A DNA stretch of 64,000 nucleotides from Heterostelium album PN500 (Eukaryota > Evosea > Eumycetozoa > Acytosteliales > Acytosteliaceae). Numbering within the stretch: position 1 is the first letter of the stretch; each line of letters starts with the position of its first letter. Where the stretch lies: NCBI RefSeq assembly GCF_000004825.1, contig NW_008805072.1, positions 1,577,146 to 1,641,145 of the forward strand. Reading direction: 5' to 3'. Below the pieces are notes generated by a model. The model did no database searches. It had not been told where the DNA came from and saw only the letters and a list, made by a program, of their open reading frames with translations. Shown piece by piece: positions 39,786 through 50,975 of this stretch. The position numbers and the translations under genes are program-made.

Positions 39786-42700
39786 ATGATAGATAATATT
39801 AATTTAACATCTGGAAATGATGTTGCTGTTGTTGGAATTGGTTTACGTTTTCCTGGAAAAGTAAATTCACCCCAAAAATTCTGGGAGTCACTCGAAAAAT
39901 CATTTGATGGAATTGTAAAAGTCCCAAAAGAGAGATGGTCAGAGACTTTCCATGAACATGAATTAATTTCAACTGTAAATGCTGGTTTGGTGGATCTCGA
40001 TGAATGGAAAAAGTTTGATCCGTTATTCTTTGAGATATCACCAAAGGATGCTGATATTCTTGATCCACAAGAAAGAATAATGCTCACTCTTGCTTATGAA
40101 GCTTTGGAAGATGCTCAAATCCCAGTGAGATCTCTTAGATCATCAAATACTGGTGTATTTGTTGGTGTATCACTTATTGATTACCACCAATTACAAAATG
40201 GCCCATGCCAAATTGACACTGTACCAAAGGTATTATGCGATTTCTTCACACATTCTGTGATTGCAAATCGAGTTTCATATTGTTTCGATTTCAGAGGTCC
40301 ATCGATGTGTGTCGATACTGCATGTTCATCATCTTTGACAACAACAGATCTTGCAATCAAATACATTCAAGATGGTGAATGTGATGTTGCTCTGACATGT
40401 GGAATTAATGCTTTGTTTGATCCAAATACAACCAGATTGTATGATAATATTGGTGTTCTTGCAGATCATTGTCGTCCATTCGATCAAGACGCCAATGGAT
40501 TTGTTCGAGGTGAAGGATGTGGTGTTGTTGTTTTGAAGAAACTTTCGTTGGCTGAAAGAGATGGGAATCGAATCTATGCAGTCATAAAAGGAAGAGGAAT
40601 CAATACCGATGGTCATTGTAACAAGGATACAATGTCAACACCATCAAGTACAACTCAATCTGAGAATATCAAACAAACACTTCAAAGATCAAATATCGAT
40701 GCTTCACAAATCTATTATGTTGAAGCACATTCAACTGGAACTGTGGTTGGTGATCCAATTGAAGTGAATGCATTGATCAATGTATTCTCTTCAAATCATT
40801 CTCCAGAGAGACCATTGAAGATTGGATCTGTGAAATCAAATATTGGACATCTTGAAAGTGCTGCTGGAGTTGCATCACTCATCAAAGTATCATTGATGTT
40901 AAAGAATCGTAAACTTGTTCCAAGTATCAAGTTGAATAATTTCAATCAAAAGATTCCATTCAAACAATCGAATATTCAAGTTATCACTGAAACTGAAGAT
41001 CTTCCGGATGATCAATTGATCATGATGGGAATCAATTCATTTGGAATTGGTGGATCAAATAGTCATGTCATTCTTCAAGAATATAAAATTGATAAAAATA
41101 AATGGTTAGTATTTTTTAATTAAACAAATTAAATTAATGTTACTAATTAACAAATTAAAAATTTAGGAATCAAAATGATATTAAAAATAATGATAAATAT
41201 TATTTGATTCCAATCAGTGCAAATTCATCAACATCAAACGATAAATATTTTGAATCAATCAAAGAATATCAAGATAGAATATCATTGAAAGAATTTGCAC
41301 TTTATCAATCATTGACCAAGTCATTCCATTCTCAAAGAAGAGTGATCATTGCAAAAGATTGGAATGATTTCAATTCAAAATCAGTTGAGATTAATGGTCT
41401 ATCACCAATCAAAGATTCAATTGGAAAGAAATTGATTTTTGTATTTTGTGGACAAGGACCACAATGGAATCAAATGGGAATGAATCTTTATGAGAATGAA
41501 CCAATATTCAAATCAACAGTTGATGAATTAGATTCATTACTCAAAGAATATTCTGGATATAGTCTCATTGAAAAGATGAAACAAATTCCAAATGATTCAA
41601 ATGATATTCACAAACCAATCATTGCACAACCTGCGTTATTCTTGTTCCAAGTTGCATTGTTTGAACTTTATCGTTATTGGGGATTGAATCCATCAATTGT
41701 TTTTGGTCATAGGTATGTTTTTAAATTTATTTAAAGTTAAAAGAATACTTATTAAATTAAAAAAACTATTTTAGTTTTGGAGATATCACATCTGCATATA
41801 TTTCTGGAAATTTGACATTATCAGATGCAATCAAAGTTGTTCATTTGAGAGCATCATTCCAAAATGAAACAATTGGATCTGGAAGAATGTTGGTTGTTGG
41901 AATCAGTTCTGATCAGTTCGAAAAGAATTATCAAAATCAATTCCCAAATCTTGAGATTGCATGCTATAATTCTGATAATTCAATTGTAATCACTGGAAAC
42001 AATGATAATTTAAATGAATTCACAAAACAATTGAAACAATCAGATATCTTTCACACATTCCTCAGAACACCATGTTCATTCCACTCATCACATCAAGAAG
42101 TTATCAAAGATAAAGTAATCAATGAAATCAATGATTTGAAATCAAAACAATCAACGATTCCATGGTATTCAACTGTAACTGGTGATCTAAAATTAGATCC
42201 TATGGTTTCACAGTATATTTATGATAACATAAGAAATCCAGTATATTTCAAGAAGACATTGGATTCAATTGTCAGAGATCTCAAAGGTGATTTGAAAGAT
42301 TATGTATTCATTGAAATATCACCACATCCAACATTATCTGGATTGATAACACAAACAATTCCATCTGCAAAAGTGATTTCACCAATTCAAAGAAACAAAG
42401 ATGAACAATTATTATTCAAATCATCATTGGCAACACTTCATTGTATTGGTGTCAATATTGATTTCAAATCACAATTCAATCAATTTGATATTTCAAATCC
42501 GATTTGGAGAGATAATGTTTCAATTCTTCCTCGATATCAATGGGATTCTGATTTATATTGGAGAGAATCACATCAATCAAAATTCAAAAGATTGAATGGT
42601 CCTTCAACTTCAATTCTCGGAATAAAATCAGTTTTCAATGGAAATGAAAATTATATCTCGGATATTGATATTGAAAGGAAACCATACCAATATTTGAAAG

Positions 42701-45700
42701 ATCATCAAGTAAAAGATCGTCCAATTCTTCCAGGTGCTGCTTATGTTGAAGCAATCATTGAAATATTCCAATCGAAACAACAAGATATTCTAATTAATAG
42801 ATTAGAATTTATGGTACCATTCTTTTTAGAAAAGAAGAAAGGACAATCCTTAAAATTAGTCACTGATATTGAAAAGATATCGAAATTGGAATATTCAATT
42901 GATTTCTACAACAAGAATTCTGACTTTTATGATTTAGAAGATGAAATTTTCAAATCTGCTAAATCTAAAGTTACACTTCTTTCAAAATCAAACAATCGAA
43001 TAATCGATATTGAATCTTTCAAGAATCAATGTAATTTGACAACATTCACACAAGAAGAGTTGTACAAGAGAACCCCCAGAGTTGGATTGAGATATGGACC
43101 TGCATTCCAACATATTAAATCGATTTCCATTGGAAATCAAATGTCATTTGCAGTTTTACAAACGAAATCAACATCAAATACACCTTCAAAGATTCTCGAT
43201 GCGACATTGATTGATAATTGTGCTCACGGATTAATTGGTTTTCTTGACGAACGAAGACAATTCATTTTCAAATCAATTGATGATATGAGAATCAGTTATC
43301 AGAATCTTCAAGAATTGGAATCAAATCCTCCAGATCATTTATTCTTGTTGACAAGAATTGTTGATTACAATAATTATGAATGTATTGGAAATTGTTTACT
43401 TGTTGATCCCAATGGTAAATTAATTTTGGAAATGAAGAATTTCACAGTTGGAACAAATGAAAGATTGAAAATGAAAAAACTTAAATATCCAAATGATGAA
43501 CTTTTCGATACATTCTATCAACCAAAAGACTCAACACTTTCAAATCCAAATGATATCATTCCATCACCTCTCATTGAAGAATCATTGGCCTGTCTCGAAG
43601 TCAATGAACTTAGAATAGATTTTACCCAATGTTTTTTTGTAATGTTCATAAGATTAGTTCCAGAATTCAATCTTGAAGAAGTTTTGAATCAATCAATTGA
43701 AGAATCAATGATCAAATTCAAATTCATTTCAAATGATACGAATATCAAATTATTCTCAAGAGTAATTGAAATATTTAAAGATTGTAGGGAGTATTTGAAT
43801 ATAAGAGAGGTTCCAGAATCTATTTCCAAATATGATGCTTCTTTAAATGAAAATGCTTTCAAAGGAGGTCAACTAATCATTGAAACTTTGCGTGGAAATG
43901 ATGAGTATGGTGAACAATTATTCAGAGATGGTGTTATTTCGAATCTATACAAAGCTCCATTCATTCAATACTATTTCAAACAAACATCATTCATTGCTGT
44001 TCAATCAATTTTGGAATCAATTAAACAATCCAATTCTAAGAGAATCATCAAGATTCTTGAAATTGGAGGTGGAACTGGAACAGTAACAAACTATTTGATT
44101 CCACAACTCGATGAAATGTTATATTCTCTTGGTGATCAGAATCAAGTCGAAGTTATTTATACTTTCTCTGATGTTTCATCTTTCTTTGTCAGTCCAATGA
44201 AAGATAAATATTCAAATGAATACAAATTCAAATCAAATTTGAAAATGAAATTCAAAGTAATTGATTTGGATCAAGATTTAGTTGATCAAGGACTTTTGAA
44301 ATCATCATATGATATGATTCTAATGTCATTGGTTATTCATGTCTGTCCAAATATCAGATCTCCAATTTCAAATTGTCATCAAATTCTTTCACCAAATGGA
44401 ATACTATTATTTGCAGAACCTGCTTATAAATCTGTAACTGCAGATATATTATTTGGTGGATTTAAACAATTTTGGAGTTATAATGATGATATTCGTGATC
44501 ATTGTGCTCTCAAACCAAATCAATGGGTTGAATTACTTTCTGAAGATAATAAGTTCAAGAATACAAGAATTTATGGACCAAATGATTCAAATGGAAATCA
44601 ACTTTCACCAGATTTAGGACATATGTTTATCATTCATACTCAGAAATCATCAATCAAATCACTCAAAGTTAATAATATTGAAAAATTATCAATCATTATT
44701 GATGAGAACCAAACAATTCCCATTGAATATTTTGAAGGATATTCAAAAGAATCGATTTCATTGATTAAATCAAATGAAATTGAATCTCATTCGGATATTC
44801 TTCAAAATTCAACTCAAATTCTATTCCTTCCAACTATTGAACTTCAAATGGTAGATATATATCAACAAACTTTGTATTCATTGGTCCAATTATTACAATT
44901 GTTCACTTATCAAGACAAACAACCAAGAATCATTGCTGTTTCCAAAGATAGAGAATCATCAAATTATTTATCAAATTCCATTGTTGGACTTTTAAATACA
45001 GCTTTTGTCGATCATAGGGAATTAGATTTATTGATAATCGATACTGATTCCTCATTAAACAAAGATTTGATTCACATTATACTTAAACTGTCAGAACACA
45101 AAGAAATACTTGGAGAAAACAGTTATTTGATAATCAATAATGAAATAATGGTTTTGAGAGTAAGAGATATCAAAGATGATGTTTTCAAATATTCCAAAGC
45201 ATATGAAACAAATAATGAAAATATATTGACAATGGCAAATATCAATCTTGATTACAAACTAAAGAATAGAAGAGAGCTACAACCCAATGAATTGGAGATT
45301 GAAGTTAAATCAATTGGATTGAATTTCAAAGATAATTTATTCCATCTCAAATTACTTCCCCAACAAATGATGATTGGAGGTGATATCTATCATCCTTCTT
45401 TTGGACATGAAGCTACTGGAGTTGTTTCAAGAATTGGAAGTGATATCAAAGAATATAAAGTTGGTGATGAAGTTATTTCAGCACATACTTTTAATGGTAT
45501 GGCTTCACACTCTATCAATGATCAATCTTTCTTCTGTTTTAAACCAAAAGAACTTTCACATAATGAATGTGCTTCTGTTGGTGTAGTATATACAACAGTA
45601 TATCATTCATTATTTGAAGTTTGCCATTTCAATGCAGAGAGAGAAACAATTTTAATTCATGGTGCAACTGGTGGTGTTGGAATTGCAGCATTGAATGTCA

Positions 45701-47316
45701 TGAGAATGTTGAAATGTAAAAGAGTTTATGCAACTGCTGGATCTCAGGAAAAGATTGATTATCTCAAATCAAATTATTCTGATATCTTAATTGATGTTTT
45801 CGATTCATATTCCCACGAATTTTCAGATAAAATCAAAGAACAATGCAAAGGTGTCGATGTTCTCATCAATACATTACCTGTTGAATATATGGAGGAGAAT
45901 TTCAGGTCAATGGCACAATATGGAAGAATCATTGATTTAATTATTACTCATGTTCTCAATAATAATACTTTTGGATTTGGTCAATTCAAAAAAGACATTC
46001 AATATAGTACTTTGGATCTAAAATATTTATTCTACAATAGAATTGAGTATTGTAAAGATTTAATGTCAACAGTTTTCAATGATATTATTAGTGGTAAACT
46101 TCAATTGACCCCAATCAAAGTATTTGATGTTTTGGAAACAAAAGATGCATTCAATTATATGAAAGATCGAAAACAAATTGGTAAAATTGTAATTGATAAT
46201 TCAAACATTCAACAATCAATCCTTAAACCATTGATAGAATCAAAAGATAGAAAACCATTACCAAAGAATGATTTCAAACTTGATATTTCAAATACAATCA
46301 TTGTCACTGGTCAAAGTGGATTATCTCTTGAATTGGTTCCATGGCTTGCAAAAAATACATATGCATCTGATATTGTTGTTCTTTCAAAATCGACATTGAA
46401 CAATCGATTGAAATTAATTATCAATTCAACAAAATCAACAAGAATTCATTTCTATCAAACTGATATCACCGATATCAATGAATTGAAATCAAGAATTGAA
46501 TCAATTTCAAATTCAATGCCACCAATCGAGACAATTCTCCATCTTGCAATAATTCTTGAATCGTTCCCAATCAATGAAGTGACATTCGAAAATATCAAGA
46601 AAGTTCATGATCCAAAAGTTGTTGGAGCACATAATCTTCATACTCTATCGATTGATCTCAATTTACCATTGAAACAATTCATTGTATTCTCTTCGATTTC
46701 AGGATTTAGTGGTGAAGCATCACAACCTGGATACAACTCAGCATGTCTTGCAGTTGATGCATTATGTAAATATAGAAATGATACACTTGGATTAAAATCT
46801 AAATCAATCAGATTAGGTCCAATTCTTGGTGAAGGAACTGTTGCTGAATCTGCTGGAATTCAAGAATTCTTTATCACTAGAGGTGTTTATCCAATTCCAC
46901 TTTCAATATTCTTTGGAGGTCTTGAAATTATTCTCTCTCAAACTCTTTATTGTACTCCAATTTTATGTAATGTAACATCTGTTCGTTCATATGAAGTACA
47001 TCCTCACATACAATATAGTATTGATCACATGGTTGTTGGTGAAACTGGCAAATCAAATATTTCAAAGATTGAAAATCCACTTGAGATTATTTTAGATGGA
47101 TTTTCAAATTTGTTGTCAATTCCTAAACATAAACTCAATATGGAAACTCCTTTAAAGAATTTTGGAGTAGATTCATTGATGACTGTTCAAGTCAAATTCT
47201 TTTTAGATACGAATATTGAACAAGATATTTTCACAATCGCTCAAATTCCCAATCTTTCAATTAGTAATATTGAATCAACTCTAATTAATCGTAGAAATTT
47301 AAAGAAAGAAAAATAA
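39786..47316 (+). CDS. Modular polyketide synthase, KS-AT-DH-MT-ER-KR-ACP
   Basis: Three exons, 39786-41104, 41167-41712 and 41775-47316, give 2,468 residues. Ketosynthase: VDTACSSS with C180, EAHSTGT and KSNIGHLESAAG. Acyltransferase: FCGQGPQWNQMG and GHSFGD with Ser622, which is split by the second intron. Dehydratase: DHQVKDRPILPG with His932. C-methyltransferase: LEIGGGTGTVTNY near 1382. Enoylreductase: HGATGGVGIAAL near 1917. Ketoreductase: VTGQSGLSLELV near 2133 with a weak nucleotide motif, and the QPGYNSACLA site. Acyl carrier: FGVDSLM with Ser2422. There is no thioesterase or chalcone-synthase domain, so product release must use another enzyme or the protein is partly inactive. This is the typical dictyostelid fully reducing iterative PKS layout; the product cannot be predicted. 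Confidence 0.95.
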
Positions 47317-47849
47317 ATCATCAATTTTTTGTAAAATGCACCTATAATATCTAATTTCATTGTTTACAAAAAAGTTTATAGAATTTAATATGTTAGTTAA
47401 TATATTAAACGAATCTATCATATACGAATTTACACAAAATCTGTAATGAAATTAATATAATAATAGAATCAGCATATGTATCCTTAATAGTCGAATAGAA
47501 TAGTTGACTATATGATAGTCACAGCAGTTTAATCTTTTTTTTACCATCCCACATTAATTTTCGACTTCCACCACAGTAATTTTTCAATTTCAAAATTTTT
47601 TTCAAAGTTAACTTGCCAACACTCATATAAAAATTTCAAAACATTGTGTGACGGACATTGTGCAGAACATCGGCTGGGGATTGGTTTTTTCAAATTTGAG
47701 TGAGTCCAAGTTAGTTAGTGGCACGTTTACTAACTTACCCCTTCAGTGAGTTCATTACTTTTCAGTGAGCAAAAAAATGAAAATAATTGCAAATATTTTC
47801 ATTTTATAGATTTTAGAAAAAAATTAATTAATAAAATTATTTAATAAAT
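47317..47849. other. Spacer between the PKS and the truncated hAT gene
   Basis: 533 bp. It contains an inverted pair AAGTTAGT (47708-47715) and ACTAACTT (47729-47736), capable of a small hairpin, and direct repeats TTCAGTGAG near 47744-47768. These may be terminal or sub-terminal hAT sequence, but element ends were not proven. Confidence 0.45.
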
Positions 47850-48203
47850 ATGGATAATTTATTACTATTATCTAAATTAAATAGTATAAAAGATAAATCA
47901 GGTGAGGATTTGAAGCAAAACACACTTTATAGTGATGTTAAACAGTTTTTTACAAAAAAGAGCGAAAAAAACAAAAATATTTGTTTCTTTTGTAAAAAAG
48001 AGTGCACAGCAGATACAGCCCAGCATTGCAGAGAGCACTTGAATACAAAAAGCTGCAAATTGGCACAACAATCACTATTACCAAATAAACTCACAACAAA
48101 CTCAGACTATTTATGTTGTAGATATATAGTAATGTCAAATATTCCATTTTCAACTTTGGAGAACACAGAGTTCAAAGAGTTTCTTCAGTCTCTGAACTTT
48201 TAA
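47850..48203 (+). pseudogene. Truncated hAT transposase, BED-finger N-terminus
   Basis: A 117-residue frame with the usual order of a hAT N-terminus: a basic leader, a BED-type zinc finger (CFFCKKEC...HCREHLNTKSCKLA) and a helix SNIPFSTLENTEFKEFLQSL that normally leads into the transposase body. It then stops. No DDE or dimerisation region follows in the next 780 bp, which lead into the Polinton-like element. It is therefore a 5' remnant of a hAT transposon, or possibly a domesticated BED protein. The Polinton insertion may have removed the rest; that is inference. Confidence 0.7.
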
Positions 48204-48805
48204 ATGAGAGTCATTCTTAAAGGATAGCCATTATTTGAATTTTTTTTTCCTATTTTGTACTCGAACTTTTTCAAATTTGGTTATTTTTAAAAATTAATTT
48301 TAAATAATTAAATTATTAATTTTTTAATCCTCAAATAAGAAATCTTGTTTCAATATATAAAAAGATCAATATATATATCGTGTGTGTGTGTGTGTGTCAT
48401 ATATAGTCGCTCTGCTCCCTATATGTTGCTCTGCTACCTTCGGTTACGCTTCGCAAAATATTAACAGGTAACTCAAAAATGGATACTTTTATAACTTTTT
48501 AAGTTTTCCATAGTTTTCCATCTTACTTTTTTAACACTATTCCTTATTATCTCTTCACCTATCTATCACTATGGAAAAATTATGGAAAACATTTTTTAGT
48601 AACTTTTTAACTTTTATATTTTTATTAACTTTTCAACTTTTCCATAATTTTTCCATACCTATTGAATATTAAGAGAGGAATCGTTAAATCCATCGAAATT
48701 TAGGGTATGGAAAATGTATGGAAAACTTTTTAATTAACAAAAGTTTCCCTTTTTGAGAATACTCTTCATTTGATCTATCATTTGATCATTTGTCTGATTA
48801 AGAAG

Positions 48806-48868
48806 AACGGCCACGTAGTGCGTTGTGGGGGGAGCGTAGCGGAGGGAGCCACTGGTCGAAGACCAACA
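48806..48868. repeat. GC-rich island with hairpin TGGTC-GAA-GACCA
   Basis: About 65% G+C by hand count over 63 bp in a roughly 25-30% G+C context. It holds a perfect 5-bp stem hairpin (TGGTCGAAGACCA, about 48852-48864) and the word GGGGGGAGCGTAGCGGAGGGAG. The sequence CTCCGCTACGCTCC (its complement) resembles CTACCTTCGGTTACGCTTCG 400 bp to the left in inverted orientation. Candidate terminal or origin sequence of the Polinton-like element. Confidence 0.45.
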
Positions 48869-48931
48869 CAGATTATTTATCAACTTTATATCAAATAATT
48901 ATAATCATTAAAAGATGTGGGACAAGAACAA

Positions 48932-48970
48932 CATTGTATTAAACTTTTGAAAAACTATAATTATATAAAT
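48932..48970 (+). promoter_or_regulatory. Promoter-like repeat, copy 1
   Basis: GTATTAAACTTTTGAAAAAC followed by TATAATTATATAAAT, ending 17 bp before the small ORF at 48987. It is the most diverged of three copies (others 49191-49229, 52105-52143). Same strand as the downstream gene. Confidence 0.5.
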
Positions 48971-48986
48971 AAAAGTAATAAAAAAA

Positions 48987-49133
48987 ATGGGTAATGTTAA
49001 CTCAAAAGAACAAAGACAAAAATACCATTTCGTTGAAATGGTAGAAAATGAAAATGGTCAAATGGTCGAAGGGAAGGTTCACTATTTAACTTTAGAGCAG
49101 GCTAAAAAAATGTTTTTTGTATCAAGTTCATAA
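48987..49133 (+). CDS. Small ORF, putative N-myristoylated protein
   Basis: 48 residues. It begins MGNVNSKEQ, which fits the N-myristoylation consensus M-G-x-x-x-S/T. The rest is charged (YHFVEMVENENGQ, HYLTLEQAKK). Upstream is promoter-like copy 1 and a run of A before the ATG, so it is probably expressed. Downstream, 114 bp later, is the helicase. I do not recognise a family. A membrane- or virion-associated role is inferred only from the myristoylation motif. Confidence 0.55.
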   Translation: MGNVNSKEQRQKYHFVEMVENENGQMVEGKVHYLTLEQAKKMFFVSSS

Positions 49134-49190
49134 AAAATAAATTGATAAATATTCTTTTTTTAAGAGGTGTCACCTTGGTCGAGTTTGGAA

Positions 49191-49229
49191 ACTCGTATTA
49201 AACATTTAGAAAAATATAAATATATATAA
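49191..49229 (+). promoter_or_regulatory. Promoter-like repeat, copy 2
   Basis: ACTCGTATTAAACATTTAG then AAAAATATAAATATATATAA, ending 19 bp before the helicase ATG at 49248. It matches copy 3 (52105-52143) at 35 of 39 positions by hand alignment. TATA-like core at its 3' end. Candidate early-gene promoter of the element. Confidence 0.6.
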
Positions 49230-49247
49230 TAATATAGAAGAAAAAAA

Positions 49248-50921
49248 ATGGATACTGAAAAAGTTGTTGAATTATTCAAAAATTTTATCGAACAAAATAG
49301 AGAAATTTTGAACCCAATACCAGTACAGGAGGAAAAGATCACACACACAATTGTTGAAAAGAACTATGATTGGAATAATATTGTTGATAATTATGAAATT
49401 AATGATACTAATGAAAGATTAGAAAGTATCAATGTGAAAGCGGAGGTCGACCAAGAACGACAAGGATTATTTGGCCAATGTAACACTGTATTTGATCGAT
49501 CTAAATTAAGGGAAATGATTCACACTGCAAAAGCCAAGAATGATATTAAAGAAGTTAAGAAGTATATTAAAACCCACTTTATGAAGCTTCAAAACGGATC
49601 AAAACATATGATGTGGTCACCAACTGAAAATTGTTCTAACTATCTTACCAAGCAAGAGATTATTGATAAGCATTTAATCAAAGATCTAAAGAATAACAAA
49701 TTTTATTTCTCTGCTTCAGATTGGTTCTTTGAAGAAGATGATGAGTTTTATATTAGCGGTATGAATCCAAATAAACCATTGTATTATACTCAAAATGGCG
49801 CAAATATGTTTAATCTATTTGCAGGATATAAGTGGACAGATAGAAATTCATTTAATGTTAAAATGAATGAACCAGAGTATGCTGCCCGTATGAAACTATC
49901 AATTGGCGTAATTTTAAATCATATCCGAAAGGTATGGTGTAGTGATAATCAAGATCAATTTGATTTCGTTAAGTATTGGATTACTAGTGTAATTGCCGGA
50001 AGACGTCCAAAGCTTGCCATCTACCTACAATCTGGCCAAGGAACAGGTAAATCAATTATCATTGATTTTATTCGTGATCATGTTCTTGGTGAATCAATTG
50101 TATTCCAATCACAAGATCCATCAATCGTACAACCAGGATCATTTAATGGTCCGTTAGCGGGAAAGATATTAATATCGCTTGAAGATCTTCCAACAAGTTC
50201 TGCAGGTGAATGGAATAAAACAAGTAACTCTATTAAACATTTGATTACTGGTAGCAATATTGTGATTAATGATAAGTTTAAAACCCAGGTAACAATTGAT
50301 AATCATCTATCATTTATTATCACCAGTAATACATCAGCAATTAAAATTGAAGATGATGATAGACGTTATGCAATTCTAGATGTGTCTAATATTTTCAAGA
50401 ATAATAAAGACTATTTTGAATGGTTGGCAGCAAATCATTTAACTTCTGCAGTTGGTGAAGCATTCTATTGGTGGTGTGTTGATAATGTAGATCTTGTTAA
50501 ACAATTTAATCGTGTACCAGATACCCAAACCAAAACTGATATAAAATCTGATCATCTTCGACCACCACTACAATTTATAAAAGAAAATTTTGTGTTGCAA
50601 AAGAATGCATTAGAAATGACACTAAAGGAATTCTATGATAGACTTACGGAATACTGTACCAATAAGAAAATATCATGTCCAACAAAACCACAAACAAAAA
50701 AGATCTTGGGCGAGTATGGTATTGAAACCAAAGAGATGTGTCGTGGAGGTGTTAGCGGAAAGAATAATTGGTTTGTTTACACACACGATCAATTGCTTCA
50801 AATCTATAAAGTTAATAACATGATTAGCAGATTTGACACCTATGAAGATCTATCATTTGGAGAGTTACAAAAAATTAAAATGTTAGAAAAAGAAAATGAA
50901 GAGTTAGAAAAAAGAAAATGA
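49248..50921 (+). CDS. Superfamily 3 helicase
   Basis: 557 residues. Walker A is GQGTGKS at 263-269 (SGQGTGKSIIIDF). Walker B is ISLEDLP with E312-D313. Motif C is SFIITSN near 356-361. These mark the SF3 helicases of small DNA viruses, virophages and NCLDV-like D5 proteins. The N-terminal ~200 residues (with HMMWSPTENCSNYL and the FYFSASDWFFEEDDEFYISG segment) show no archaeal-eukaryotic primase motif I can recognise. The C-terminal ~120 residues (FIKENFVL, LGEYGIETKEMCRGGVSGKN) resemble the winged-helix-like tail of such helicases. It should unwind DNA for replication of the element. Convergent with the integrase remnant, 54 bp apart. Confidence 0.93.
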   Translation: MDTEKVVELFKNFIEQNREILNPIPVQEEKITHTIVEKNYDWNNIVDNYEINDTNERLESINVKAEVDQERQGLFGQCNTVFDRSKLREMIHTAKAKNDIKEVKKYIKTHFMKLQNGSKHMMWSPTENCSNYLTKQEIIDKHLIKDLKNNKFYFSASDWFFEEDDEFYISGMNPNKPLYYTQNGANMFNLFAGYKWTDRNSFNVKMNEPEYAARMKLSIGVILNHIRKVWCSDNQDQFDFVKYWITSVIAGRRPKLAIYLQSGQGTGKSIIIDFIRDHVLGESIVFQSQDPSIVQPGSFNGPLAGKILISLEDLPTSSAGEWNKTSNSIKHLITGSNIVINDKFKTQVTIDNHLSFIITSNTSAIKIEDDDRRYAILDVSNIFKNNKDYFEWLAANHLTSAVGEAFYWWCVDNVDLVKQFNRVPDTQTKTDIKSDHLRPPLQFIKENFVLQKNALEMTLKEFYDRLTEYCTNKKISCPTKPQTKKILGEYGIETKEMCRGGVSGKNNWFVYTHDQLLQIYKVNNMISRFDTYEDLSFGELQKIKMLEKENEELEKRK

Positions 50922-50975
50922 AAAATTAAAGAAAGGTAATTACCTGTCGCTATCAAATGTAAATAAATTCAGTCT

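Larger units (their letters stand above)
48204..48986. other. Left flank of Polinton-like element, GC-rich patches
   Basis: 780 bp without a gene. It contains a (GT)n tract at about 48381-48397. Next is a patch at 48405-48465 with repeated GCTCTGCT and CTACCTTCGGTTACGCTTCG. Then comes a stretch dominated by TTTCCATAC/TTTTCCATA variants (48500-48730). Last is a strongly GC-rich island at 48806-48868. This may be the left terminal repeat of the element, but no matching inverted copy was found on the right by eye. Confidence 0.5.

Noticed and set aside
47850-48203. Left hAT fragment as a complete small zinc-finger gene
   Set aside because: Its end (IPFSTLENTEFKEFL) is the conserved entry into a hAT transposase body, so truncation is the simpler reading, though domestication cannot be excluded.
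48381-48397. (GT)n tract as a telomere or Polinton end
   Set aside because: Simple dinucleotide repeat; common in these genomes and not matched on the right side.
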